Part shown: one piece after another, positions 46,476-54,402 of the stretch
How positions within the stretch are numbered: the first letter of the stretch is position 1
Layout: each line of letters opens with the position of its first letter
NCBI GenBank assembly: GCA_004431415.1
Contig: QPMI01000085.1
Span: forward strand, 124,001-188,000
DNA from: Cyanophora paradoxa
Taxonomy: Eukaryota; Glaucocystophyceae; Cyanophorales; Cyanophoraceae
Length of the DNA: 64,000 nucleotides
Direction: 5' to 3'
Position numbers and translations under genes: made by a program
Notes under the pieces: model-generated
Told to the model about the DNA's origin: nothing
The model's database searches: none
The model's input: the letters and a program-made list of their open reading frames with translations, nothing else

Positions 46476-47174
46476 TTAGGGGCAGTTAATGAGTATTAGT
46501 ATGGAGCCATCGGGCCCGGGCTGGAGATCTTGCACTCGACGGTGGTCGTGCAAGTCGATGCTGATGCGCAGAGCCTGACCAGCTCGCCATAGCTCATCTC
46601 GCACCAGCTTGTTCTCGTGCAAAAGATCAAGGAATCGTTTGAAAATGGCGCTCGAGCTCGAAACTGAGCTAGCTGCAGCTACAGCATCCGCCGCGGGATT
46701 CGAGTTCCAAGCCGAGGTGCAAGTGTCCGTCGCAAGATCATGAGCGCCGCCGTCCGGAATCGACCGAAGAGCCGCCGCGCCAGTGCCGCTATCGAATTGA
46801 AGCTCGAGCGCTCCAGATGAGCCGAGAACCCAGGCTGCAAAGGCACAGACCTCTTGGTTTTGAACGACGTAAGCAACTCGCAGCTGCGGGCTATTCGACA
46901 CAGGCCGAGAGAACGTGAGGCCTCCGTATTTATCCACGTACGCGCGAGCAGCCGCACAGCTCGTCTCGTCGCCGGCTCCCGAAAAGCAGCTGGGTGTAAT
47001 TCCAGGCGGGTGGGCAATGCATACGACGGCGCCCAGCACCGGGCTCCAGCTCTTGGTAGCACAGACGAGAGGGAAGCGAAGCAAGAAGGTGGCCTCTTCG
47101 TCGCTAAAGCTGATGGTCTGAACACCTGGAAGGCGCGAGAGGAGCTCGTCGCTGCACACGCTGGCCGGCGCCAT
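46476..47174 (-). CDS. N-terminal part of the element's helicase protein (frame 1)
   Basis: ATG at 47,174; 232 codons (MAPASVCSDELLSRLPGVQT...). It ends GPDGSILILINCP just where the next frame continues LIASPGTAFAFRI. A four-C run at about 46,481 sits at the junction, so one missing base would explain the break. The domain has a mixed alpha/beta pattern (VDKYGGLTFSRPVSNSPQLR, AYVVQNQEVCAFAAWVL) and could be a primase-like or DNA-binding module; I do not recognise it. Upstream, AATTCTGAGC resembles the viral TTCTCAG promoter motif. Confidence 0.45.
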   Translation of the reverse strand: MAPASVCSDELLSRLPGVQTISFSDEEATFLLRFPLVCATKSWSPVLGAVVCIAHPPGITPSCFSGAGDETSCAAARAYVDKYGGLTFSRPVSNSPQLRVAYVVQNQEVCAFAAWVLGSSGALELQFDSGTGAAALRSIPDGGAHDLATDTCTSAWNSNPAADAVAAASSVSSSSAIFKRFLDLLHENKLVRDELWRAGQALRISIDLHDHRRVQDLQPGPDGSILILINCP

Positions 47175-47266
47175 TCCTACGATGTCCTGTGCTCAGAATT
47201 TTTTGGGGTTGCACTGCAAGGCTCGGGGGCTTCGAATGAGTTCGCTCGCCCACTTGCACCTGCAGC

Positions 47267-47315
47267 TGTCCGGACCCTCCCTAGAATCATATAGATTATC
47301 GGAAAGGTCCGGACA
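47267..47315 (-). repeat. Right terminal inverted repeat
   Basis: TGTCCGGACCCTCCCTAG...GGAAAGGTCCGGACA, reverse complement of the left terminal repeat with few changes. Confidence 0.85.
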
Positions 47316-47373
47316 GTACCGTCGTCCGTCCAATAAGAAGAAAAGCTGGGATGGCTGTTGCTGTCTGGCTGTA

Positions 47374-47919
47374 GTTTGGAAATTTGTAGGACGGCCGTAT
47401 AGGCTAGCACTGTTACACGACTTCGTCTGTCTGTTACACAGAATTTGAGGCTGTGTTACACAATTACGTCGGACTGTTACACAAGAGTCTAGCTTCTGTT
47501 ACACAGATCTCAAGCGTACGTTACACAGTTTTGTATGGGAAGGGACTCGTCCGACGACTTCAGAAGTAAAATTGAAGGATGGATCTGGGGCCTTCACACG
47601 TGGATCTGTGTAACACGCGTGGATCTAGCTGTGAGAGACGGGGCGGCAGGCGGGGGCCCGTGTAACACAGCCGCGGGCCCTGTGTAACAGTCGGACGAGG
47701 GGCGTGTAACAGGCCTGGGCCTGACCTCGGCCTAGCTAGCACTCACTCAACCGGACCCCGTTGAGCGCCCTAGCCTAATAGGGTACAGGCCCGGCAGGTG
47801 GAGGGGAGCCGGCCTAGTCCCGTCGGTCCTGGGCTCGAGCTCCAGTCTCTAGGCCCGGCGCCGCCGGCGGCCGCAGTGCTAGCTAGCCTGGGTTTAGAAA
47901 TTTGTGGGACGGCCGTGTG
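47374..47919. repeat. Direct repeat pair flanking the iteron array
   Basis: GTTT(G/A)GAAATTTGT(A/G)GGACGGCCGT(A/G)T occurs at 47,374-47,400 and again at 47,892-47,918, same orientation. The pair brackets the GTTACAC iterons. Confidence 0.75.
47411..47711. repeat. Iteron array: ten GTTACAC motifs, six direct and four inverted
   Basis: (T/C)GTTACAC starts at 47,411, 47,432, 47,454, 47,475, 47,497 and 47,519 (spacing 21, 22, 21, 22, 22 bp), then GTGTAACA at 47,608, 47,660, 47,682 and 47,704 (52, 22, 22). The phasing of two helical turns places all sites on one face of the DNA. Such arrays bind replication initiators or transposases. The nearby origin-binding-type helicase is an obvious candidate partner (inference). 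Confidence 0.85.
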
Positions 47920-49516
47920 CATCCACGTGTTCGAGGGTGATTGGTCGACAAAAAAACGTGTCTGAGCTTCAGAGTCTGACGGTCCACGAACCGCCGGTGG
48001 CTACTAGTACGGTACGTAGTAGTGCTAGCTGCGCTGGTACTACCGGTACCGGCGGTACGTACGGCAGGCGTTGGTACTACTAGGTTACTCGGTACTAGAG
48101 TCGGTAGCTAGCTGCCAGTAGTAGCTGGCCCACCCAGGCCCGGTGGTCTAGTGGCTAGTAGTGGGCTAGTACTAGGCTGTGCTAGGCCGCTGCGGCCCGC
48201 CGGGCTGCTAGGCTGTGCCAGCTATAGCCGCTGAGCGGCCTAGCACCGAACTACGGTGCTACGGTAGTGCGGTGCACAGTGCAGCGCCGGTAGCCGCGCG
48301 CCTGCCAGAGTCCGGGAGTCCGCACTGCTCAGCCTGGCAGTGCTCGCTGAGCTCGGAGTCGGTGCTGTCGACCGTCGGAAGTCAGTCTCAGGGCCAGCTG
48401 CGCGCCGGGCCGACGCCTGCAGCGCTGCGCAACCGGTGCATTGCTGCGGCCTTGAGCTCTCTGCAGCTGCAGCCCGCTCGATTCGGCGAGCTTGCAGAGG
48501 CCAGCGCGTGTCGTAGCCTCGTAGACTGCCCGTAGAGGCATTGCACCGGAACCGTACGCACTGTGACGAGAGCCGTGCATCGTGGCCCGAGCAGCCCCAT
48601 GTCGACGCGGCTGCCTCGCCCGTGTACGAGTGTACGTGCGCCCCCGGCCCGGCCCGCGTCCCGAGTCCCGAGCCACGCAGCCTACGCCTTCTAGCTGCCG
48701 GCGCGGCCCCGATTGGAGGCTCTCTCGACGCCCGACTGACGCCGCCTTGCGCAGGCCCGATCGCCGCGGCCGCCGGCCTTCGGAGCTCTCCGAGTCTGAC
48801 CAGCGCTCGAGCTCTCCCGACCCGCGGTCTCTTCAGGTGCGCGCCCGCTGTTCTCGCCCCGCGCTCGCTCTTGCGGTGCTGTACTAGCCGCGCTGAACCG
48901 CTCCGGAGCCGCGGCCCGTTGCTCCGGCCCTCGGCTGAAACTCGGGCCTCGCAGTGCAGGTGCACCCGAGAGTCTGGTCCTGCGCATCCCGGGGGCCCGC
49001 GCTTGCAAGCTGCGCACGTCCCACGTGCTCTAGATACGCTCTAGCGTTCCAGCGCGCTGGCCCGGCGCTCCCGGGCCCCGATTTCGGCTCCGCCCCCGCG
49101 CCCCCGACCTCTTCGCCCGCCTAGCTAAGGCCCGCCCGCCGGCGCCTGGCCCGGATCTCTGCTCAGCGCGACGCAGGGCCCATGGGGCGGGAGGCCGCCG
49201 CTGGCCCAGCGGTCAGGGCGCCGTCCTTGGCCCCGGTGAGTGCGCCCGCCGCCTGCCTTGACCCCCGACCTGAGCCCCTTTTGCAGGGCGCTGGGCTCTC
49301 CAATCGCGCCACTCGCCCTTTCCTGCCCCGCCCCGCCACGCCCGCCCCGCCTCGTGTGCGCTATAGCTAGCTAACCCTGCCCCGCGCCGCAGAGGGTTCG
49401 TAGCGGAGGGCTCGCAGGCTGCGGCGCCAGTGCTCAAGACGGAGCCCGAGCCCTGCAGACGCAGACGTCGAGATGGCGGAGGCCAAGGCGCCCGGCTCCC
49501 CTGCCCCTCGCTCGAG
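47712..49516. other. Region without recognised genes between element and second viral segment
   Basis: 47,712-48,240 is rich in short CTAG/GTAC palindromes. 48,240-49,050 is GC-rich with open frames on both strands but no family match. At about 49,182-49,505 there are host-style signals: ATG 49,182, a possible intron GTGAGTGC..TTTTGCAG (49,217-49,286) and an exon-like end VAEGSQAAAPVLKTEPEP. This could be a host gene fragment cut by the viral insertion; not demonstrated. Confidence 0.35.
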
Positions 49517-50173
49517 TCACTGTGTTTTTTCAAGGCCACTCAAACTACGCATCTGTACACATGGCTGCCTGCAAGTTCGTGGGAAGGGGGTGCGCCTTAG
49601 GAGGGCGGGGAGGGTGTCTGGAATCGGCAGTGCCGGTATCGCCTGCGCCGGGATCTCATTCAGAACAGCATGGCGTCCATGATGCTCCAAGGCGAGAATG
49701 TTGTAGCACTGAGCTGCTTCAATTTCTGTTTTGAAGTAGAACTCTTTCACTTTCTTCGGGGCCACCTTTATTTTGGCCGCCCAGAGTTTCTCTCGTTTCC
49801 GGAAGCCCACACCCTTGAACTTCGAGGTGAATTCACGACCAGCTGGTGCACGTGTCTTGGCTCTGTTCCTGCAGTTTTCGGATTTAGTGACAAACTCTAG
49901 GTTGCTTTTCCGATTGTCGAGCTTGTTTCTGTTAATGTGGTTCGTTTCTTTTCCTGCAGGCGGCTTGCCCATGATGAAATGATGAATCAGCACGTTTCGA
50001 TGTTTTCCTTCTCCGTTCCATTTCATGTATGCCTTTGCGTAGCCCAGGTAGTTGACGCTCCAACCATGTTTCGACACTCGCTCGTAGTCCTCGGCATCGA
50101 TGAGCATGTGCAGGCCCTCGCCATGTTTGCCTGATAATTTCACCTCTATGCAGTTTCCGGCTGTTCCCTGCAT
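49517..50173 (-). CDS. HNH endonuclease with AP2 DNA-binding domain
   Basis: 218 codons from ATG 50,173. An N-terminal NUMOD4-like region (LIDAEDYERVSKHGWSVNYL) precedes the HNH motif: VLIHHFIMGKPPAGKETNHI with NRNKLDNRKSNLEFVTKSEN, giving His-Asn-His metal-site residues (residues about 60-100). An AP2-type domain follows: FTSKFKGVGFRKREKLWAAK then FKTEIEAAQCYNILALEHHG. This is the standard architecture of free-standing homing-type endonucleases common in large DNA viruses and phages. The C-terminal 40 residues are atypical (Pro/Arg/Cys-rich) and may run into flanking DNA. Divergent from the next gene (69 bp between starts). Confidence 0.8.
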   Translation of the reverse strand: MQGTAGNCIEVKLSGKHGEGLHMLIDAEDYERVSKHGWSVNYLGYAKAYMKWNGEGKHRNVLIHHFIMGKPPAGKETNHINRNKLDNRKSNLEFVTKSENCRNRAKTRAPAGREFTSKFKGVGFRKREKLWAAKIKVAPKKVKEFYFKTEIEAAQCYNILALEHHGRHAVLNEIPAQAIPALPIPDTLPALLRRTPFPRTCRQPCVQMRSLSGLEKTQ

Positions 50174-50241
50174 CTTTGCTAGAGCTTAGAAAAAAGTCTG
50201 CAGACACACTGGCAGTTTTTCTAAATTCAGACATCGAAACC

Positions 50242-50433
50242 ATGGCCTTCGCTGACTCCTATCCCAACCACTACACCCTTGGAGCCCTCGCCGCGACCCT
50301 CACCTGGCTCCTCGGCGGCACCCCCACGGCCTCGGCGGTCATAGGCGTGGGCTTTGGCTATGCCGCCAAGTCCCTCTACGCCCCCGGCGGCGCCTCGCAG
50401 GCCGCGGCCGGCATGCGCCCCGCCGGGCGCTAA
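50242..50433 (+). CDS. Small viral membrane protein (63 aa)
   Basis: ATG 50,242 (MAFADSYPNHYTLGALAATL) is preferred over upstream in-frame starts because the late-type motif TTTTTCTAAATTC lies 17-29 bases before it. Two hydrophobic stretches (TLGALAATLTWLLGG and SAVIGVGFGYAAKSLYA) suggest a hairpin in a membrane. Function unknown; likely a virion membrane protein given its neighbours. Confidence 0.55.
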   Translation: MAFADSYPNHYTLGALAATLTWLLGGTPTASAVIGVGFGYAAKSLYAPGGASQAAAGMRPAGR

Positions 50434-50527
50434 CATTTCAAAGTTCATTCTCCCCTCCCCCTTTCCGAGTTCCAAGTCCGTTGGCGTTCCCTTTTAAATT
50501 TTCTTCATTCTCGTTACACGTTCGAAG

Positions 50528-51007
50528 ATGTCGAGCGCGGTAGAGAAGCTGCTGTGCACCGTGTTCAAATCGGATTCGCGATGCAGCAAGATCGGCGAGG
50601 CGGCGAGGGCTAAGGGCGGGGCGGCGGCGGAGGGGCCCAGGGTGAAGGCGGCAGATCCCGCGCCGCCGTCGCTGAAAACGATCAAGGGGGCGGGCAAGGG
50701 CAGGAGCGTGGGGGCGCTGCCCCTCGTGGCGATCGCGCCGGGGCAGAGGGAGGCGGCGCACGCGGCGACGGCGGCGCTGGCCGCGCGGCGCCAGGCGGAG
50801 GCCTACCCGTGCCTGGGCCGGGGGCTGCACCCGCCGGCCGGCCGCCCCTACGCCGTGAGCGCCTACTTCGACGAGGCCAACCGGCTGAGCTGCCAGGAGC
50901 TGTGCGACAACCGCATGCGGCGCGCCGTGGACGGGCACCTGCCGCTGCTGGTGGCGCTGGGCGGCTCGCTCCTGATGGTCTGGTACCTGCGCGGCCTGGT
51001 CATTTAG
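50528..51007 (+). CDS. Viral protein with C-terminal membrane anchor, unknown
   Basis: 159 codons from ATG 50,528. An Ala/Lys-rich N-terminal half is followed by AYFDEANRLSCQELCDNRMR, and a C-terminal membrane span LPLLVALGGSLLMVWYLRGL. No family recognised. Codirectional with the flanking small genes. Confidence 0.5.
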   Translation: MSSAVEKLLCTVFKSDSRCSKIGEAARAKGGAAAEGPRVKAADPAPPSLKTIKGAGKGRSVGALPLVAIAPGQREAAHAATAALAARRQAEAYPCLGRGLHPPAGRPYAVSAYFDEANRLSCQELCDNRMRRAVDGHLPLLVALGGSLLMVWYLRGLVI

Positions 51008-51044
51008 ATAGTTTTTCGAAACCTCGGTTGGAAGCTAGCCAAGG

Positions 51045-51371
51045 ATGAGCTGGCTTGATGCGCTGCTCACGAAGACCTTCGGCCCCAAGGGCCAGCCGCG
51101 CCTGCAGTTCGGCGAGATCAACGCGGCGATTGGCGCCACGGTGGAGACGAAGAACCGAGAGAACGTCCTGCGCGGCGACGGAGGCGCGTGGGCCGACATT
51201 GCGGCGGGCGCCCTGGGCTCCGCGCTCACCGCACCGGGCAAGGCGGGCCGCGCGCTGACGGACGGGGCCGAGCGCTTCTGGCACTGGCTCAAGGTGGCCG
51301 TTGTCATCGCCGCAGCGGTTGTGGCGGGTCTCCTGGTGCTCGAGGCTCGCGCGCTATTTTCTAAACGCTAG
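51045..51371 (+). CDS. Viral protein with C-terminal membrane anchor, unknown
   Basis: 108 codons from ATG 51,045: MSWLDALLTKTFGPKGQPRL, a polar middle with TVETKNRENVLRGDGG, then a membrane span VAVVIAAAVVAGLLVLEARA and a basic end. The C-terminal tail-anchor layout matches its upstream neighbour. Confidence 0.5.
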   Translation: MSWLDALLTKTFGPKGQPRLQFGEINAAIGATVETKNRENVLRGDGGAWADIAAGALGSALTAPGKAGRALTDGAERFWHWLKVAVVIAAAVVAGLLVLEARALFSKR

Positions 51372-51387
51372 GTAAACTGAGCGAACC

Positions 51388-51765
51388 ATGCCCCGCGGCG
51401 GCTCTTCCCCCCGTGTTTCCTTCGCTGAGAACCCGGTGGCGAACGCAGTCGCCCCTACCCCCCTGGAGCCCGGAGTGAAGCTGGAGCGTGCGAACGCAGT
51501 CTCCGTCAAGAAGGCCAAGCGCGCGCTGGCGCTGGAGGTCCCGGTCGCGGAGGATACGGAGAAGGTTGCATTCAACAAGCGCAAGACGTACAAGGCGATA
51601 CGCGAGGGACAGCTGCTGCCCACGGACTCGGTTCCCGGGCTGCCGGGCACCACGGCCGGCGAGCTCCTAGTGCGCAACCTGCGCCTGCAGTACGTCTCCC
51701 GCCTCCGCCGCTCCAAGGCCAAGAAGGCGCGCCTGGACTCGGGCGATAGCAGCTCTAGCTCGTAG
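51388..51765 (+). CDS. Small basic viral protein, unknown
   Basis: 125 codons from ATG 51,388. Rich in Lys/Arg (VKKAKRALALEVPV, FNKRKTYKAIREGQLLP, RLRRSKAKKARLD) with a Ser-rich end (DSGDSSSSS). Probably nucleic-acid-binding or intravirion. TTCTAAACGCTA at 51,359-51,370 is the same promoter motif as before the YqaJ gene. Confidence 0.5.
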   Translation: MPRGGSSPRVSFAENPVANAVAPTPLEPGVKLERANAVSVKKAKRALALEVPVAEDTEKVAFNKRKTYKAIREGQLLPTDSVPGLPGTTAGELLVRNLRLQYVSRLRRSKAKKARLDSGDSSSSS

Positions 51766-51792
51766 GGCTCTGTACTGTTGTATTCAATGCCT

Positions 51793-52077
51793 TTACCAGT
51801 TCCTGTTCCTATCCCAGAGCACGACTCGGGTGAAGGGCACGGTCATAGCGAACATGAACTCGGCGAACTTTGCAAAGTTCATCAGGGTTCCCAGGCGGGG
51901 ATCCTCCCAGTAGATCGCCTCGCGCAGCGCCTCGTAGATGCGCATGAGGGAGCGCTCGTTCTCCGTCGCGAAGGCGTCGCCGGGCTCGTCGGGGTCGGGA
52001 TCCGTGAGCTCGGAGTACTCGTCCGAGCTGCCCGCGCTCTCGGCGCCTGCGGCGGGGTCGGGCGAGGGGTCGGGCAT
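51793..52077 (-). CDS. Small acidic viral protein, unknown
   Basis: 94 codons from ATG 52,077. The N-terminal 40 residues are Asp/Glu/Ser/Pro-rich (SSDEYSELTDPDPDEPGD); the C-terminal half is helical and hydrophobic (LMNFAKFAEFMFAMTVPFTR). Ends WDRNRNW. Converges on the upstream plus-strand block. Confidence 0.45.
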   Translation of the reverse strand: MPDPSPDPAAGAESAGSSDEYSELTDPDPDEPGDAFATENERSLMRIYEALREAIYWEDPRLGTLMNFAKFAEFMFAMTVPFTRVVLWDRNRNW

Positions 52078-52103
52078 TCTCTACTAGAAGAGGGACCAGA
52101 AAA

Positions 52104-52445
52104 TCACGGGCGCCGGAACTCCATCGAGTCGCCGCGCCAGTACTTGTTGCCGGAGGCGAGCAGCTTCATCGGCTCGCCCGTCGAATCGTGCTTCCAGGCC
52201 TCGCCGTCCCAGAGGGCCGTGCCGCCGTCCTCTAGCTTGAGGCGGTGGCCCGGCTCGAGCCGGTTGCCGTCGAGCATGCGGCCGGCCATGAGCGCCAGGT
52301 CCCACTCGGTGAGGTTGCGCTGCTCTGCGGGGGTGAGGCCGCGCTCGACGCGCTCGGGCTGGCGCGCCTCGCGCTCCATGCGGCTGAGGCCCACCAGGAA
52401 GAAGATGGGCAGCGCAAAGGCCATGAGATCTAGCAGGGCCTCCAT
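52104..52445 (-). CDS. Viral protein with N-terminal membrane anchor, unknown
   Basis: 113 codons from ATG 52,445. A membrane span at residues 3-20 (ALLDLMAFALPIFFLVGL), then a soluble part with LTPAEQRNLTEWDLALMAGR and GGTALWDGEAWKHDSTGEP. TTTTCTAAGTCCCTCC lies just before the ATG, nearly identical to the promoter of the gene at 62,672-62,881. Confidence 0.5.
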   Translation of the reverse strand: MEALLDLMAFALPIFFLVGLSRMEREARQPERVERGLTPAEQRNLTEWDLALMAGRMLDGNRLEPGHRLKLEDGGTALWDGEAWKHDSTGEPMKLLASGNKYWRGDSMEFRRP

Positions 52446-52456
52446 TGAGGAGGGAC

Positions 52457-52744
52457 TTAGAAAAGGTTCCGGACCAGGCCCGAGAGCTGCGGGCCCAGGC
52501 GCCGGGCGGCGTAGTAGAGCGCGGCCGCCGCCGCCGCAAGGATCAGCAGGCGCGGCGGGCCGCGCGCCGGCTCCTCCAGGGTCAGGTCCACGGTCTCCGG
52601 CCCGCGCGCCGGAGCCGCCAGGATCTCGGGCTCGGAGCAGAGGGACTTGGGCCCGCGGCGGCGGCGCTGCTTGGGCGCCGAGGCGGCGGCGGTGAGAAGG
52701 TCCTCAGGCTCCTGCTTGATACCTGCGCAGTCAGCAAAGTCCAT
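52457..52744 (-). CDS. Viral tail-anchored protein, unknown
   Basis: 95 codons from ATG 52,744 (MDFADCAGIKQEPEDLLTAA); the longer start at 52,819 would place the CRE-like repeat of 52,813 in the coding region. A basic patch PKQRRRRGPK and a membrane span LLILAAAAAALYYAARRLGP near the C-terminus. Confidence 0.5.
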   Translation of the reverse strand: MDFADCAGIKQEPEDLLTAAASAPKQRRRRGPKSLCSEPEILAAPARGPETVDLTLEEPARGPPRLLILAAAAAALYYAARRLGPQLSGLVRNLF

Positions 52745-52812
52745 GCTTGCTGGGTACCTTGGAAAATTGTGGGAGGCGTCCGGAGTGTGCGAACGTAGCT
52801 CCAATGGGATTT

Positions 52813-52901
52813 GCGTCATTTACGTCCGCGTCATTTACGTCACGGAGTTTGCCGGCGACTCGGGACTCGGGCCCAACTTCTCCCGGTAAGTTCGAGACTT
52901 G
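52813..52901. promoter_or_regulatory. CRE-like repeat block R1
   Basis: GCGTCATTTACGTCCGCGTC ATTTACGTCA... then CGGAGTTTGCCGGCGACTCG... to the AAGTTCGAGACTTG end. Read on the minus strand it presents paired TGACGTAAATGACG sites upstream of the gene starting at 52,744. Near-identical blocks: R2 53,033-53,104, R3 (inverted) 53,301-53,394 and shorter R4 54,203-54,270. Confidence 0.7.
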
Positions 52902-53475
52902 AACTCGGCGGGGGTACCCCCCGGTGTCCTAGTGTCCTAGTGTCCTAGTGCTACTAGCTAGGTGGTATCGATATCTAGCTAGCTAGCGCTAGCGCTTGCT
53001 TAATTAATTAACCTGAAGGGTCGCGTCATTTACGTCAGCGTCATTTACGTCACGGAGTTTGCCGGCGACTCGGGACTCGGGCCCAACTTCTCCCGGTAAG
53101 TTCGTCACGACCAGTAGCTACTAGTACCGCTAGTACTACGTAGTACTACTTAGTACTACTTGGTACTACTTAGTACTACTAGCTTAGTACTAGTAGCCAC
53201 CGATACTGGTACAGCTTTTATAGATTTAAGCATTCATTCAATGTGAATAACGATAATAGTAATAATAATAACGATAAGTAATAGGGATACCCTATTTTTC
53301 CAAGTCTCGAACTTACCGGGAGAAGTTGGGCCCGAGTCCCGAGTCGCCGGCAAACTCCGTGACGTAAATGACGCTGACGTAAATGACGCGACCCTTCGGT
53401 AACCTCCGCAACCCTTCAGGTAAATGTCAGGTAACTTCAGTTGAGTTAATTAAGCAAGCGCTAGCTAGCTAGATA
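52902..53475. other. Candidate origin/control region with inverted repeats and AT-rich core
   Basis: R2 (53,033-53,104) and R3 (53,301-53,394) face each other, and the symmetry extends outward through CTGAAGGGT/ACCCTTCAG, TTAATTAA and GCTAGCTAGCTAGATATC (about 52,970 and 53,455-53,475). The spacer contains TAGTACTACT tandem repeats (53,120-53,190) and an AT-rich stretch GATAATAGTAATAATAATAA (about 53,251). GTGTCCTA is repeated three times near 52,925. No gene. Layout fits a viral replication origin or a divergent promoter. Confidence 0.5.
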
Positions 53476-53904
53476 TCACAGCTCTACCTTGCCCAAGTTG
53501 ATGGTATCTAGCAGGGCCTGCTCCTCCAAGTCTGCACCGCCGCCGCCGCCCAGCGCTAGCGCTAGCTCGATACCGCCTCCGGCCTTGATCTCCCTTGGCT
53601 CCAGCCACCTGAGGGGCTCAGGCCACCTCCTCCTGGTGAAGCCGGTATCGTTGCTCTTGTCCAGCTTGAGGTAGCGGTAGGGCGCCGGCGCCGGCCAGTC
53701 CGGCCTGTGGCCGCTTGCCTCCTTGGCTATGTCCTTGGGCCTACGCGGTCGCAGGTCCGCCTTGGCCTTCGCCCTCTGCAAGGGGCCCAGCGCCTTGAAC
53801 TTCGGTGCCTTGGTCGCCGGCAGGGCCTTGGGCTGGGGCTTCTGGGGCTTTTGCGTCTTCACCGCCTTGGGCTTCTGCGTCCTTGGCTGCTTCGATTTCG
53901 GCAT
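53476..53904 (-). CDS. Basic Lys/Pro-rich viral protein, unknown
   Basis: 142 codons from ATG 53,904. The first 60 residues are nearly all Lys/Pro/Ala/Thr/Gln (KPKAVKTQKPQKPQPKALP), histone-tail or core-protein-like; then DWPAPAPYRYLKLDKSNDTG and a Gly-rich end. Its first 164 bases overlap the 3' end of the gene at 53,741-54,142 in another frame. Confidence 0.45.
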   Translation of the reverse strand: MPKSKQPRTQKPKAVKTQKPQKPQPKALPATKAPKFKALGPLQRAKAKADLRPRRPKDIAKEASGHRPDWPAPAPYRYLKLDKSNDTGFTRRRWPEPLRWLEPREIKAGGGIELALALGGGGGADLEEQALLDTINLGKVEL

Positions 53905-54142
53905 ACTTCTTGCTCATAAATGAGAAAAGCGCCTCAAAGTCTGCCTTTATCTGCTCCTTGGTCCAGGATGTCATCTGATCCGGGTCACCTGAGAACGGCG
54001 CATCGAACGCCACGTGGAGCGATTTGCAGGCCTGGGCAATCATTGGCTCGGGCCATGCCAGCTCGATCAGCTGAAGGTAGATGTTGAGGGCCTTGTCGAG
54101 CTTGGCGCCCTGGGAGACCAGCTGGGAGATGGCGGGCTCCAT
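53741..54142 (-). CDS. Acidic helical viral protein, unknown
   Basis: 133 codons from ATG 54,142 (MEPAISQLVSQGAKLDKALN). The helical core IYLQLIELAWPEPMIAQACK and WTKEQIKADFEALFSFMSKK is followed by an acidic Glu/Gly/Ala-rich tail. That tail is the part that overlaps the basic frame of the gene at 53,476-53,904, so the same DNA reads acidic in one frame and basic in the other. Either gene overlap or a frameshift linking them is possible. Confidence 0.45.
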   Translation of the reverse strand: MEPAISQLVSQGAKLDKALNIYLQLIELAWPEPMIAQACKSLHVAFDAPFSGDPDQMTSWTKEQIKADFEALFSFMSKKYAEIEAAKDAEAQGGEDAKAPEAPAQGPAGDQGTEVQGAGPLAEGEGQGGPATA

Positions 54143-54202
54143 GGTGGGTAGACTAGCATCAGAAAATGGCGCCAAGTTTGAATCTATTTTTTTACTACTT
54201 GG

Positions 54203-54345
54203 CGAGGGCTGGGCCCGGGACTCGGGCCCAAACTCCGTGACGTAAATGACGCTGACGTAAATGACGCCGAATTTTCAAGTTGCCCTCACATGAACCTCAG
54301 CTGAGCGCTCACCTGACCCTCACCTGAACGGCCTCTATAAGCACG
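54203..54345 (+). promoter_or_regulatory. Early-type viral promoter with CRE-like pair, CACCTGA motifs and TATA box
   Basis: R4 carries TGACGTAAATGACGC twice (54,238-54,270). CACCTGA lies at 54,310 and 54,321 and CTATAAG at 54,335, about 65 bases before the ATG at 54,403. A similar CACCTGA-then-TATA arrangement precedes the next two genes. Confidence 0.6.
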
Positions 54346-54402
54346 CGGCACGCGGCGTTCCCCTCACACTCTCAATCTCTCTCAACGCAACCAGCAAGCA
54401 CC

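Larger units (their letters stand above)
43919..47315. mobile_element. 3.4-kb element with 49-51 bp terminal inverted repeats and an OBP-like helicase
   Basis: The left end 43,919-43,969 and right end 47,267-47,315 are reverse complements with only a few mismatches. Each end is itself a hairpin bounded by GTCCGGAC. Between them three minus-strand reading frames make up what looks like one protein containing an origin-binding-protein-type helicase. No transposase, integrase or HUH motif was recognised, so how the element moves is unknown. A clear target-site duplication is not visible. It sits between two viral segments, so it may be a viral parasite, a viral replication module or an independent transposon. 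Confidence 0.65.

Noticed and set aside
43919-47315. Classical DNA transposon with DDE transposase, or a Helitron
   Set aside because: No DDE triad or HUH motif was found in the three frames; the helicase motifs are of the origin-binding type, not Pif1-like.
48240-48965. A 241-codon minus-strand open frame and overlapping plus-strand frames
   Set aside because: No recognisable domain, no introns or promoter, Arg/Ala/Ser-rich on both strands; compatible with chance open frames in GC-rich DNA.
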